This document shows positions 39,401 through 46,040 of a stretch of 64,000 nucleotides of DNA, in pieces (the stretch's first letter is position 1; every line of letters begins with the position of its first letter). Below the pieces are notes generated by a model that did not search any database, was not told the origin of the DNA, and saw only the letters and a list, made by a program, of their open reading frames with translations. This DNA is from Acanthaster planci (lineage: Eukaryota > Echinodermata > Asteroidea > Valvatida > Acanthasteridae), in NCBI RefSeq assembly GCF_001949145.1, contig NW_019091368.1, positions 968,028 through 1,032,027 of the forward strand, in the 5' to 3' direction. The position numbers and the translations under genes were made by a program.

Positions 39401-39445
39401 GATGGCAGTCCAAAGAAGAATGGGCGAGGTACAAAATCGACCCAT
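375..39445 (-). CDS. nid: Nidogen-like basement-membrane glycoprotein gene (24 exons seen, 3' part outside window)
   Basis: Nidogens link laminin to collagen IV and perlecan in basement membranes. The reading frame can be carried through 24 exons with GT-AG boundaries and matching phases, giving about 1,180 residues. The order is signal peptide, NIDO domain, Gly/Ser-rich linker, one EGF with a Cys-Cys pair, a G2F domain of about 219 residues, then 13 six-cysteine EGF modules. NIDO plus EGF plus G2F in this order is diagnostic of nidogen; hemicentin has G2F but no NIDO. The usual nidogen C-terminus (thyroglobulin modules, YWTD propeller) is not in the window and should lie left of position 375. 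Exons: 39239-39445, 22723-22853, 20387-20543, 19648-19805, 17995-18206, 16322-16585, 15647-15814, 14988-15221, 13502-13576, 13054-13176, 11635-11859, then the 13 EGF exons listed separately. Oddities are the long EGF array and a frame break at an N at 6784. Confidence 0.9.
756..792. repeat. Perfect 13-bp inverted repeat (stem-loop)
   Basis: TGTCTCACTCCAC at 756-768 is followed 11 bases later by its exact reverse complement at 780-792. It lies in the intron between EGF exons 23 and 24. The function is unknown and only one copy was noticed. Confidence 0.6.
1444..1563 (-). CDS. nid: Nidogen-like exon 23: EGF module 13
   Basis: Six-cysteine EGF ([12 protein letters not shown], then [16 protein letters not shown]). 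Acceptor TACTTCACAG, donor GTAAGA, phase 1. Confidence 0.9.
2931..3053 (-). CDS. nid: Nidogen-like exon 22: EGF module 12
   Basis: Six-cysteine EGF ([12 protein letters not shown], then [16 protein letters not shown]). Acceptor TTGTATTTGCAG, donor GTATGG, phase 1. Confidence 0.9.
3740..3865 (-). CDS. nid: Nidogen-like exon 21: EGF module 11
   Basis: Six-cysteine EGF ([12 protein letters not shown], then [16 protein letters not shown]). Acceptor TTTCTTTGCAG, donor GTAGAT, phase 1. Same length as module 10. Confidence 0.9.
4407..4532 (-). CDS. nid: Nidogen-like exon 20: EGF module 10
   Basis: Six-cysteine EGF ([12 protein letters not shown], then [16 protein letters not shown]). Closely related to modules 9 and 11. 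Phase 1 on both sides. Confidence 0.9.
5845..5973 (-). CDS. nid: Nidogen-like exon 19: EGF module 9
   Basis: Six-cysteine EGF ([12 protein letters not shown], then [16 protein letters not shown]). The NVTDP start gives a potential N-glycosylation site. It belongs with modules 10 and 11 by its DPCA start and [11 protein letters not shown] end. Phase 1 on both sides. Confidence 0.9.
6684..6801 (-). CDS. nid: Nidogen-like exon 18: EGF module 8, frame broken at an N
   Basis: The second half is a normal EGF (ECDANARC, then [16 protein letters not shown]), and both splice sites are intact. The first cysteine is missing and the frame shifts at the single N at 6784. The exon is 118 bases where its phase requires 117 or 120. 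The N sits exactly where a TGC codon would be expected. I read this as a sequence or assembly error in a working exon, not as a real break. Confidence 0.82.
7420..7545 (-). CDS. nid: Nidogen-like exon 17: EGF module 7
   Basis: Six-cysteine EGF ([12 protein letters not shown], then [16 protein letters not shown]). The first half is identical to modules 5 and 6, so all three belong to one subfamily. Acceptor CTGTTCACAG, donor GTGAGT, phase 1. Confidence 0.9.
8161..8277 (-). CDS. nid: Nidogen-like exon 16: EGF module 6 (duplicate of module 5)
   Basis: Six-cysteine EGF ([12 protein letters not shown], then [16 protein letters not shown]). It differs from its upstream neighbour at only a few residues. 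It is six bases shorter at the end because it lacks the extra AE residues. Confidence 0.9.
8761..8883 (-). CDS. nid: Nidogen-like exon 15: EGF module 5 (duplicate of module 6)
   Basis: Six-cysteine EGF ([12 protein letters not shown], then [16 protein letters not shown]). It is very similar in DNA to the exon at 8161-8277, including the exon ends, and so looks like a recent exon duplication. Phase 1 on both sides. Confidence 0.9.
9190..9262 (-). repeat. Possible tRNA-derived SINE fragment
   Basis: On the minus strand, GGTTAAAAGACATCT is followed about 30 bases later by GGGTTTGAGTTCC. This resembles the D-arm and T-arm (B box) layout of a tRNA-derived SINE head. The A box has mismatches and there is no complete cloverleaf, so it is not an active tRNA gene. 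Confidence 0.3.
9909..10022 (-). CDS. nid: Nidogen-like exon 14: EGF module 4
   Basis: Six-cysteine EGF ([12 protein letters not shown], then [16 protein letters not shown]). At 114 bases it is the shortest EGF exon of the array. Phase 1 on both sides. Confidence 0.9.
10276..10392 (-). CDS. nid: Nidogen-like exon 13: EGF module 3
   Basis: Six-cysteine EGF ([12 protein letters not shown], then [16 protein letters not shown]). Phase-1 symmetric exon of 117 bases with acceptor ATCATTTCCAG and donor GTGGGT. Confidence 0.9.
10815..10940 (-). CDS. nid: Nidogen-like exon 12: EGF module 2
   Basis: First EGF after G2F, with six cysteines ([12 protein letters not shown], then [16 protein letters not shown]). 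The pattern C-x4-C-D-x-N-A-x-C is shared by all following modules. Phase 1 on both sides. Confidence 0.9.
11281..11402. mobile_element. MITE-like element with terminal inverted repeats
   Basis: The left end AGGCTGCATCCGAA and the right end TTCGGACACGGCCTA are imperfect inverted repeats. The interior also has partial palindromic symmetry (GTCTAGCGCTAG against CTAGC-like pieces). It is about 120 bases, has no coding capacity and is flanked by TA. Its end resembles that of the element at 17186-17314. It lies in the intron between exons 11 and 12. Confidence 0.55.
11635..11859 (-). CDS. nid: Nidogen-like exon 11: end of G2F domain
   Basis: The exon contains [16 protein letters not shown], which matches the G2F pattern Y-x-W-x-Q-T-I-x-F-x-E-C-V. 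It then has [18 protein letters not shown], matching N-Q-E-E-K-I-L-R-Y-A-x-x-x-x-I-G. It completes the beta-barrel and leaves phase 1 at donor GTCAGG. Confidence 0.93.
13054..13176 (-). CDS. nid: Nidogen-like exon 10: G2F domain
   Basis: The translation begins [21 protein letters not shown]. This follows the nidogen pattern G-x-D-E-x-G-x-L-x-I-x-x-x-x-x-G-x-V-P-x-I. It ends in an acidic and basic stretch with tyrosines that corresponds to the E-x-Y-x-E-x-Y-H-Y region. Phase 1 on both sides; the donor is GTAAGT. Confidence 0.92.
13502..13576 (-). CDS. nid: Nidogen-like exon 9: G2F domain
   Basis: A short 75-base exon. Its translation [12 protein letters not shown] continues the G2F pattern G-G-x-F-x-R-x-x-x-x-T-F, then ITQEFQG matches the following I-K-Q-R-F-S/x-G. 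Phase 1 on both sides. The acceptor is CTGTCTTCCAG. Confidence 0.9.
14280..14338. repeat. Dispersed hairpin repeat, copy 1
   Basis: Imperfect palindrome of 59 bases with arms beginning TTAACCCCAACACTCCTC and ending GAGGAGGGTTAGGGTTAA around a loop containing CAACAGGTGAAGG. Nearly identical to the copy at 16068-16126. Confidence 0.8.
14811..14960. repeat. TTTG / TTGGGGTG simple repeat
   Basis: About 150 bases of TTTG units interspersed with TTGGGGTGTTGGGG. It is open in all three forward frames, which creates artificial Cys/Val/Phe-rich reading frames. In the transcript sense it is a CA-rich tract starting about 27 bases into intron 8. Confidence 0.9.
14988..15221 (-). CDS. nid: Nidogen-like exon 8: G2F domain, first part
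   Basis: The exon includes [27 protein letters not shown] and [20 protein letters not shown], which line up closely with nidogen G2F as I recall it (RVNGKVKG, DLHSYVV, RSYTAIS, GWMFAV, NGFSITGG). G2F is the beta-barrel that binds perlecan and collagen IV. Phase 1 on both sides. A TTTG/GGGGTG simple repeat starts only about 27 bases past the donor. Confidence 0.93.
15647..15814 (-). CDS. nid: Nidogen-like exon 7: EGF module 1, before G2F
   Basis: This encodes an EGF module with the Cys-Cys-x-Cys arrangement ([17 protein letters not shown]). In nidogens the single EGF just before G2F shows the same C-C-x-C pattern, so it supports the assignment better than a generic EGF would. Both boundaries are phase 1. 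The acceptor is TCTTTCCTAG and the donor GTAAGT. Confidence 0.9.
16068..16126. repeat. Dispersed hairpin repeat, copy 2
   Basis: Same 59-base palindrome as copy 1, in the intron between exons 6 and 7. The right arm is identical to copy 1; the left arm differs at two bases near the end. Confidence 0.8.
16322..16585 (-). CDS. nid: Nidogen-like exon 6: Gly/Ser/Thr-rich linker
   Basis: The 88 residues are almost all Gly, Ser, Thr, Ala and Val, with a run of six serines and repeated GGGG segments. A short ordered-looking piece ([11 protein letters not shown]) lies inside. The exon corresponds in position to the flexible, glycosylated link between the G1 and G2 globules of nidogen. The frame is open and the borders are acceptor TTGCCTTAG and donor GTAATT, both phase 1. 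With no conserved motif, the call rests on position, phase and composition. Confidence 0.75.
17186..17314. mobile_element. Palindromic MITE (about 129 bp)
   Basis: Arms of about 45 bases: TAGGCTGTGTCCGAATTACT followed by TGGCTGCGGCTTGAAAATG on the left match the reverse complement of the right arm (TAGGGTCCTGTTGGAATTAC, then TTGGCTGTGGCTTGACATTT). There is no coding capacity. It is in the intron between exons 5 and 6. The size, palindromy and TA at both ends fit a miniature inverted-repeat DNA transposon derivative. Confidence 0.75.
17995..18206 (-). CDS. nid: Nidogen-like exon 5: end of NIDO and start of Gly/Ser-rich linker
   Basis: The first part ([16 protein letters not shown]) completes the NIDO domain; nidogens have a similar G-x-x-G-x-x-x-F/W-R/Q-V pattern. 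The second part is low-complexity Gly, Ser and Ala, with runs such as GGGGSS. Phase in is 2 and phase out is 1. The acceptor is TGCATTTCCAG and the donor GTACTT. Confidence 0.84.
19648..19805 (-). CDS. nid: Nidogen-like exon 4: C-terminal half of NIDO domain
   Basis: The exon starts [12 protein letters not shown] and continues with TFVFFIYDD, like the nidogen pattern N-T-F-Q-x-V-L-x-S-D-G followed by a hydrophobic beta-strand. It ends with HLTIGGHVS and leaves phase 2 at donor GTACGG. The acceptor is CTCCCTAG. Confidence 0.87.
20387..20543 (-). CDS. nid: Nidogen-like exon 3: NIDO domain
   Basis: The translation contains GGTVFYRE, matching the NIDO motif G-x-V-x-Y-R-E, then [11 protein letters not shown], which fits the conserved A-T-W segment. 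The acceptor is CTTATAG and the donor GTTGGC. Phase in is 2 and phase out is 0 after AAG. Confidence 0.88.
21507..22068. repeat. TACATGTA palindromic microsatellite clusters
   Basis: Runs of (ACATGT)n at 21507-21525 and 22049-22068 are examples of a motif that recurs across the window, including near 24475, 25733, 26061, 29522, 30515, 31120, 34120, 34155, 36050, 37446-37500 and 47330. Each run is its own reverse complement. Confidence 0.8.
22723..22853 (-). CDS. nid: Nidogen-like exon 2: NIDO domain
   Basis: The acceptor is ACTTTCAG before GTGAACACAG. The translation begins VNTDGLVTF and ends [10 protein letters not shown], matching the NIDO core where an IAPF-ADID segment is typical. The exon leaves phase 2 (AG) before donor GTAGAT. 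It joins exon 3 to read NTSEGG. It is separated from exon 1 by a 16.4 kb intron. Confidence 0.87.
25127..25187 (+). repeat. tRNA-derived SINE head (A and B boxes)
   Basis: TAGCATAGTGGG at 25135-25146 is an exact fit to the RNA polymerase III A box (TRGCNNAGYNGG). GGTTCAAATCC at 25176-25186 is an exact fit to the B box. The spacing is that of a tRNA. The acceptor stem does not pair and the T stem is imperfect, so this is a SINE or tRNA pseudogene rather than a tRNA gene. A T-rich tail follows. Confidence 0.55.
26061..26090. repeat. Palindrome in a TACATGTA region
   Basis: TACACTGTACAT at 26061-26072 and ATGTACAGTGTA at 26079-26090 form a perfect 12-bp inverted repeat with a six-base spacer (ATGTAC). 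Confidence 0.65.
26141..26203 (+). mobile_element. Possible non-LTR retrotransposon 3' tail
   Basis: The 20 codons before a TAA read [17 protein letters not shown] and on. The S-x-x-S-F-K-x-x-L-K-T-x-F pattern is typical of the extreme C-terminus of reverse transcriptases of non-LTR elements. Nothing of the polymerase itself is visible upstream, so it would be a 5'-truncated insertion. The match is short. Confidence 0.35.
34200..35060. repeat. 25-26 bp minisatellite (TGTCTTTGGCCATAATTTGGC)
   Basis: The unit is approximately TGTCTTTGGCCATGATTTGG plus CCTACT. I count about five units left of the gap and about six to its right. Some right-hand units are diverged (GCCATAGTTAGGGTACTG). The array continues into the N run on both sides, so its true length is unknown. 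Confidence 0.85.
34341..34903. other. Assembly gap (563 N)
   Basis: An unresolved stretch inside the minisatellite. The long reading frames that span it are artefacts of the N run. Confidence 0.99.
37859..37885. repeat. (GATT)n microsatellite
   Basis: Six tandem GATT units in intron 1 of the nidogen-like gene. Confidence 0.8.
39239..39445 (-). CDS. nid: Nidogen-like exon 1: signal peptide and start of NIDO domain
   Basis: The first in-frame ATG is at 39445 in a strong Kozak context (CAGCCATGG). The first 25 or so residues are a classic signal peptide with a hydrophobic core ([15 protein letters not shown]). It is followed by the mature start [10 protein letters not shown], which resembles the F-P/Y-P-F/Y-G start of nidogen NIDO domains. 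The exon is 69 codons, ends in phase 0 at TAC, and is followed by donor GTACGT. The next residues (VNTDG in exon 2) continue the nidogen pattern YVxTNG. Confidence 0.88.
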
Positions 39446-42400
39446 GGCTGGGTTCCTGTAGAAAATTAGTTTCGTAAAAAATCGCCACTTCCTCACAGCC
39501 AGCTACCGGTACAACCCTCACTATCGTACCAATCGTTGCACTCGTACCCACTTGCAGTGCAGGACAAGTTTTCTGTGCATATATGTGAGCATATGCGTCG
39601 CAGCGGCCTCAGGACTTTTGTATTAATCAGTTGCGGTTAAGTCACATGTTGTCGTTAGTGATAACAAAATGAAGTCGAACATTTTAGTCCTCAAATGAAC
39701 ATATGAACAGATAGAAAATGTTTAAGGTATTTACCATTAACGAAGAAAGCCTGATTTTGAAATGACGAATTCTCCACTAGGAATCGTAATGTCGACTGAG
39801 AGGTCGGTGAGACCCTCTCCACCCTTACCAGAATGGTATGTTCCACGCAGTTTTGCATTTAGTTGCAAATCAACAACAGAGGGCATTGTTCAATTCGTAG
39901 GACCAGCTGTGCAAAAAGAAGGCAAAATCGTGGCCTCTTCAGTAAAAAGTCATTCTTTACCCCTTTTTTTCAATATTGTGCGACCACAAGTGTTAAAGGA
40001 GTCGTCAAAAGGGTGAAAGAGATTACTACTGTATCTTTGTTGCCTCCATAACTTGAGTATAAAGGTGAGGGTTGAAAGCGGGGAGCTTAATTTACAATAT
40101 CAAAACGGAAACTCATGGAGTATGCTTACTTCCTTAAAAGCAGCTGGTAACTGAAGAGAACATCTTCCGTTCACATTTAAGCACCTCATTACGTCGGTTC
40201 TTAAATCAGGTGACTAGAGCTGCAAAACAATGTTGGATGGTATGACACCACCAATACACCACCCGATTTGCGTTCGATAGTAGCTTTTTCTTCCAATATC
40301 CTTCTTTTTAAAAACTCTTTATTTCTTCGTCTTCAGTGGGGGAGTAAAGTAAGGTTGGGTGACGCATGTTCACTTTTTGTAAACGTTGGATTTTTGGAGG
40401 AATTTGCTATCATATATATTTATTTTGGATTTTTTTGCCCTGCCCGAAGTGTATTTATAATACTCAGGGTATGCTCCCGAAGGCTTGTGAAAATAATTAT
40501 TACACATACAGTCGTTCAGTTTTCATTTTCAAGGTGCCTGCCTAAGACCTTCTTGGCACAGGCTTGTCTTCGGCAGCAATCGACAGCTTACTTCCTTTCC
40601 TATCTTAAATATCCAATCCTCCTCTATATCCCATCATAGGATTCGCGTCTGTAAACCTAAAAACTGGAGACCAAACCAAACTTAATACAAGCTCTATCAC
40701 ACGAAAATATGTTACTGTGTCGATCCTTCAGGAGAGCAATATTCTTTGTAAAATTCAGCTCTTACTTAATCATTTGTAAATAAGTTTCTTCTCCAGACGG
40801 CTGGGTGCCATAATCACTGAAACATTGTGTCTTTCAACTGCAGTCGAACTTACTCCATGATCCCTACTAAAAACATGGCTATGATTTAAGACTTTGAGTT
40901 TACTTCATTTAGATTGTCAGGTGCGACCTAGTTCGACCTTGCCTCTCTTCTCTGCTGTAAAGCACGAACTGAATCAGTTTTATGTAATACTTCCGAATTT
41001 ACCACTTGACTTTGTATTTCTGAAAATATAAATGATTCTAAGTTATGGATTAATCAAAGTCCTAAATAATAAACAAATGTTGAGGATGTTTTAATAGGAC
41101 TGAGTCTATCTGTATATGGTTTGCGTAGTACACATGGAGGAAGCGACTCGTTTCAGGCGACATTGCCCACTTCCGTAGACTTAGAATTTGGAAACGGTAA
41201 AGGAAAAATTAAATTAAATAAACCAAAAAAAAAAAAAAAAAAAAGAAGAAAGAGAGAAAAAAGAAAAAAACAAATTATCAGATTATAAGAGTAGATGAGA
41301 CTGTTCCCTGCGTTTCCTCATCCAAGCCTCGTTGTTTCGTTATCGTTTTCACGATTTATGCTCATTTTAGGATGCACTTCAAAGGTGTTCCAAAATCATA
41401 ACCTGTGTGGGATTTCTTGAGAACGAAAAAAAAAACACAAAAAGTGCGCCAGTACACTTTTTATTGATAAATTCATAATTATGCACGCAAGCGTAATGGC
41501 AATGGAGGCAAAAGGCGCGAGTGGACTATTGAAAATGTACAGGAAGGGTTCACATTTAAAGTCATTTCTTCAAACATTTTCACTTCTTTTTTTCCTCAAC
41601 ACACAAGAAAAGGAGCCCTGTTATTTTCTTAGAACCTCTTGCGTTAAGGGCGACAGTAATTTCTGGTTCTTAGTATTTTGTGTATCAAAAAGCCTTTTAG
41701 ACGAAGAAGTTTTAATACATCCATGTCAATATAGAGGGTTTTCCAGAGGATAAAAAGCGAGAAAAAAATGAGAGAATTGAACATGAGTTTTGTACTCCTT
41801 AAAGACTTTTACTCTTTTGCCGCGTTGACCGTTAATGCGCATTCGCGCACAATTAATAATTTATTAGTGACAAGGGTAAAAAAAAATACCTTCGCCTCCC
41901 TCACAAGCGACTTCAATTTTCTAGAGGGCGCACTTGCAAAGAAATAGTTGCTGGTAGAAATGGGGAAGAGTTGATCAGAAGTCTTTCTTTTCACTAATCA
42001 AATGGATGGATAAGTCGTTTACAAGAATGTCCTTCAGAGCGAGTTGGGCCAGGACTCTTAGCTCCCCCAGGCTAATTACATGTATTTAGGTTCATGAAAC
42101 ACATGCAATAGTGGGACGCATAGCCAGGGTGCTTAGAACCGGGACGGTAAAATACATCATGAAATGAATGCACAGCCAGGACTGTGAAAATTGAAAAGTG
42201 AAACCAAGATATTTTGATTATTATTATAATATGTGTATGGCCTAATTTTGTAATCTAACCGAAAGTGAAAAATAAGTTGGTTTTCAATGAAAACAAAAGC
42301 CAGGCTTCGTGCCTGTAACTAGGTGCAGTGCACAGAATTAGACACTCATTGGGGTACGTACGAAATGATGACCCTTACACACACACAATCACACCACCAT

Positions 42401-43763
42401 CGTAGAATTCGGTGTATGTGATCCATCCTAAATACACCTTAATGATCTCTGAGGTGGGTCCGCTTTTACATGTATACACAGTGCAAATTTCTTTCCGCAT
42501 TTCATATTTTATGTGAAGTAGCTTGTGTTTTTATTTCCCCTGACGAAGCAAAGGGGAATGACCCCTAGGGAGGAAAAGAGCAGCATGTAAAAGTTTCCCA
42601 TGCTCCAAAAAGTCTTGTACATGTAAATAACAAACACCCTTCTTGGGGAAGATAAACAAACAAGCCAGGCCTTATTTCCCAACGTCTTATAAGTGCTTTG
42701 AACCCTCTTTGCATGACCGCCTTCGTAAATTAACACCGTTGTGACTTTGCCGAATATCGCCCACACCTCCAGATAAAGAGCCATTCCACACCTCGCCGGA
42801 CTTGTCGGTACATGTATAGACCGTAATTTATCCCTCGCTCAACTTGTAAACCGCCGCACGAGCCACCAATTAGCGGGCCTATTAGTGTGCTATGGATACC
42901 CGACACTTTTTGTTCTGCTTGCCACTCGACCACCCATGGTGGAAGTTAATCCCCAAACAGGTAAAACAGCTGATGCGTTTGACAGAAATCCTTGCAATTT
43001 GCTGTTTTCCCGAAAATAAGCAGACTGGAAACGCCGAATCGCTGTCTTGGGTAACCCAAACGAGAGACCCCTTGTTTGTTTGTATCAGCACGCCGGTATT
43101 CTTGGGTATAGATGAGGAGTGATTTCTCAAAATAGCGCTTTATGAAGGCAAAACTTTTTCGAGCGGGCAATTAAAAATGGCTAAGTCGTTACCCCCCCCC
43201 AAAAAAACGGCTTTCATTTTAAAATTAATTGAACGATTAAAAGTGGGAAATTGCATTCTTAAAGTCTACTCTTTGGGCACATTAGTTCTAACAAATGTTC
43301 CAACAAATGAAGATGCATGTAGACAGACAGAAATATTAAGATGGGCAAATTGTCGCTTGGGTTCGCTTCATAAAAATCTGAATTGTTTTATTCATTCCGA
43401 GACTTGAAAAATAAGCAGACGAGTATATTCAATCCAAAATTTATAATATTTACAATTAGAATTAGTGAAGACCAAGTACCAATAACCGACAATTATTCAG
43501 AGATATCGTCATTTCAGACAGCACTAGGAACAATGTCTCCTTTTAATCTAGGGCAATTCTCCCTGATGTGTTCATCAGGTTATTAATAACTCTCATGGCA
43601 AAAAGATATACACTCCTTACCTGGTGGAATGATGTAACCACGAATTGATAAATGGGAATTCTATAATCTTCTGATCAAAAGTGTTCATCTAAAACTGCTT
43701 TCCTAACTTGTAAATCACGATGATGGGCATACATCGAGTTCAATTAATTAGAGAATGATTCTA
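39446..43763. other. Intergenic region between nidogen-like gene and acidic-protein gene
   Basis: It includes the promoter and 5' UTR of the nidogen-like gene just above 39445 (no TATA box recognised). It also contains an A/G-rich tract at about 41225-41270 and the probable 3' UTR of the next gene near 43387-43763. Open frames here are short and unlike any family I know. Confidence 0.55.
43387..43392 (-). terminator. Candidate polyadenylation signal for the acidic-protein gene
   Basis: AATAAA on the minus strand, about 370 bases past the stop codon at 43764. It is one of several AT-rich possibilities and only the position supports it. Confidence 0.3.
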
Positions 43764-44504
43764 CTACAAACGTCCAGATTCCGGATCAGGTAAGAAAAGA
43801 TCATTGAAGGTTTCATACAGTTCGCATTCTCGGACTCGTGCAGCTTCGCTCCAGCCGGCACTACCTCGGCGGTTTTGCTGGCTGGTCGTCGAGAGTTCCA
43901 TCTCCTCTTCGCGTTCCTGTTCGTCAACCAGCCCTGCCCAATCTCGCCGCTTGACTCCGCGGGCCTGGCCGTGACCCGCCACCTCGGGCTCGCTCGATCT
44001 CCGAGTCTGCCCGCTGGGGCTTGCTGATGCCGCCGATGAGGCACCGGACGTGCCCACCGGCTCCTGGCGCCAAGCCGGGTGGAAGCCTCTCTCCGGAGCG
44101 GCACCCGACGTGCTGGATGGCTGATCCGTCTCCTCCTCGTCGTCAAACGGTCCATCGGAGATCATGCGATTGGTGTACCAGTCGGCCAGCTCCTCCCACT
44201 CATCCGGCTCATCGTAGTAGTGGGCGTAGGCTTCGTCTAGCAGCTGGTCGAGCAATCCCTCCTCCATCATGTCCCTGTTGAAATCCTCCCCAGACCCCGA
44301 CGACTCCTGTCCCTTCTCGTCTTCCCCATTCTCTTCCTCAACCTCGTCGGTCATGAACCACTCCTCAACCTCCTGCTTGAGGGGCTCGGAGTGCCGCAGA
44401 CAGAAGTGATGGCACGGGACATCTGACCGACTACAGGAGAACAGTGACCCCGTGGCTGCTGGGTTGAGGGCAGCTTGAGACGCACTCACGACGTTAACAC
44501 TCAT
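43764..44504 (-). CDS. Acidic 246-residue protein of unknown function (possible PAIP2-like)
   Basis: A single coding exon. The start is the ATG at 44504, two codons after a clear acceptor (CTTGTCCGTCTTTGCAG ending at 44511), so the upstream exon is non-coding. The protein begins MSVNVVSASQ and ends PDPESGRL. Residues about 50-120 are strongly acidic; the rest is Ser, Arg and Glu rich and probably disordered. Short segments recall PAIP2, the translation repressor that binds poly(A)-binding protein: ALNPAAT near residue 13 (PAM2-like), EEWFM, EDFNR with EE (PAM1-like) and MISDG. Their order differs from PAIP2 and the PAM2 phenylalanine spacing is off by two. The gene looks real from its splice site and frame. 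The family assignment is a guess. There is no signal peptide or membrane segment. Confidence 0.7.
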   Translation of the reverse strand: MSVNVVSASQAALNPAATGSLFSCSRSDVPCHHFCLRHSEPLKQEVEEWFMTDEVEEENGEDEKGQESSGSGEDFNRDMMEEGLLDQLLDEAYAHYYDEPDEWEELADWYTNRMISDGPFDDEEETDQPSSTSGAAPERGFHPAWRQEPVGTSGASSAASASPSGQTRRSSEPEVAGHGQARGVKRRDWAGLVDEQEREEEMELSTTSQQNRRGSAGWSEAARVRECELYETFNDLFLPDPESGRL

Positions 44505-44510
44505 GACGAT

Positions 44511-45837
44511 CTGCAAAGACGGACAAGAAAGATTATTTAGTGACGAGAAAAATAAACAAAAATCTGTTCCATGAGATTAAACGATAAGGTTGGCAATTGT
44601 TAAAGAGTTCCAGTGATTTAAATGCACATTTGCCGCAACCCCTCTATCTATAATCTCATAGCAGTGACGACTCTATGTTTATGTACCGCAAATCTATGAT
44701 TCGTCAGCATTTCTCGAATGATTTTTGTCCAAAAGATCTTTTTCAAGACGATTCCCGCCACACTTAAATCGGAGCGTTGCGGCGTAGAGAAAATATTGCT
44801 TTTTGAGGGTGATCTGATCTTAAAGTGAAACAAGTCACACTTCAGCTAAATGAGACAAGAGCATGCCCGAAACTAACGCTTGATTTATCAGAAAAACAGC
44901 CCTGTAGGGCAGGTTGACACATTAGGACACAAACGCAGTTGCGACATGCTTAACACGACACACGTCATAACAGGTCAAGACCTTCGTGCTTGATGGTGTA
45001 CGTGTGTTGGGTGCCAACGAACAAAGTGCACGATGTCGCGCCATATCACAGCGCACGTACACGTACAGTAAACGGCACATTATTGCCGGTTACTGTCCCG
45101 CCATTTTGACGGGCGGATGAAATCGCATCGACATGATGCAGTGTGAAAATGTGAAATTGTTCAACATTTATGTCAAAAGTAGGACAATTTATCTCTCATC
45201 CTGTGTTATTTGCTTGTTCGGAGAAATGTGGATTGTAATGACGCCGCAGAGTTTCCAGAAAGGGAATAACGATCGAAAATAAGATTCAAGTGCGCTGCCT
45301 GCATATGACATGGCACCATGGAGCTATAAAAAAGGACCAAGATGGCACAAACGGATTGCACAAAATAAGTTCATTTCAAATTTTGAATCCGAGAAGAAAA
45401 GCTTTCAATTCAAATCAGAACAACCACAAAGAAAACCACTGGACGATGAAACGCGGAAGTGTACATGTACTTAAAAAAATGTGAACACGTTCGGGCATGA
45501 GTATGGAGCTCTGGTCTAAACGGGTGTGATTACGTCGAACAACAACAGTTGATCCATTTCGAGAAATGGGCTGATCGACTTTTATCAATCTTCATACTGC
45601 TGTTCCAATTCTCAACTTATCTTTAGTATATCACAATCATGTTTCGTCAGAACAAGGAAAATACTTGAACTTCGTTCACGGAGTGCTGTTGCAAAAGAGA
45701 TTCGCGTGTTTCCATGGATCGATTCAGGCATTAGGCTTCACGTTTTCACGAATACGAAACAAAGAGCAAATCTTTCTTTTCCTAAATGTATAAACCAGTG
45801 ATGAAGCCAACACGAGCAATAAGCTAAAAATACTTAC
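44511..45837. other. 5' UTR intron of the acidic-protein gene
   Basis: No coding sequence or repeats recognised, apart from a short GTACACGTAC run near 45056. Confidence 0.45.
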
Positions 45838-46040
45838 AGATTGGTGTGGGAAGTATCCCCTGGTTGATCGTCCTTTGGGACAAAAATAGAAGGATTCGAG
45901 AGGAGTTTCGCAGAAGCGAGCACGAAGCAATCATGTAGTATGGCTGACTAACAGGGCTGCGCGCTGAGTTGCGATGCTGACGGGTCAACTGCCGAGAGAA
46001 ATTTGGCGAGTACCAGCGACAGCTTCCCGCGCTCATACTC
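45838..46040 (-). other. Probable non-coding first exon of the acidic-protein gene
   Basis: A strong donor (CAATCT then GTAAGTA) at 45837 would join this segment to the acceptor before 44510, with a 1.3 kb intron. The right boundary, the transcription start, is only estimated. The sequence is richer in GC than its surroundings. Confidence 0.45.

Noticed and set aside
43748-44281. Arg/Pro-rich frames overlapping the acidic-protein exon
   Set aside because: Out-of-frame shadows of the 246-codon frame, which alone starts after a good splice acceptor.
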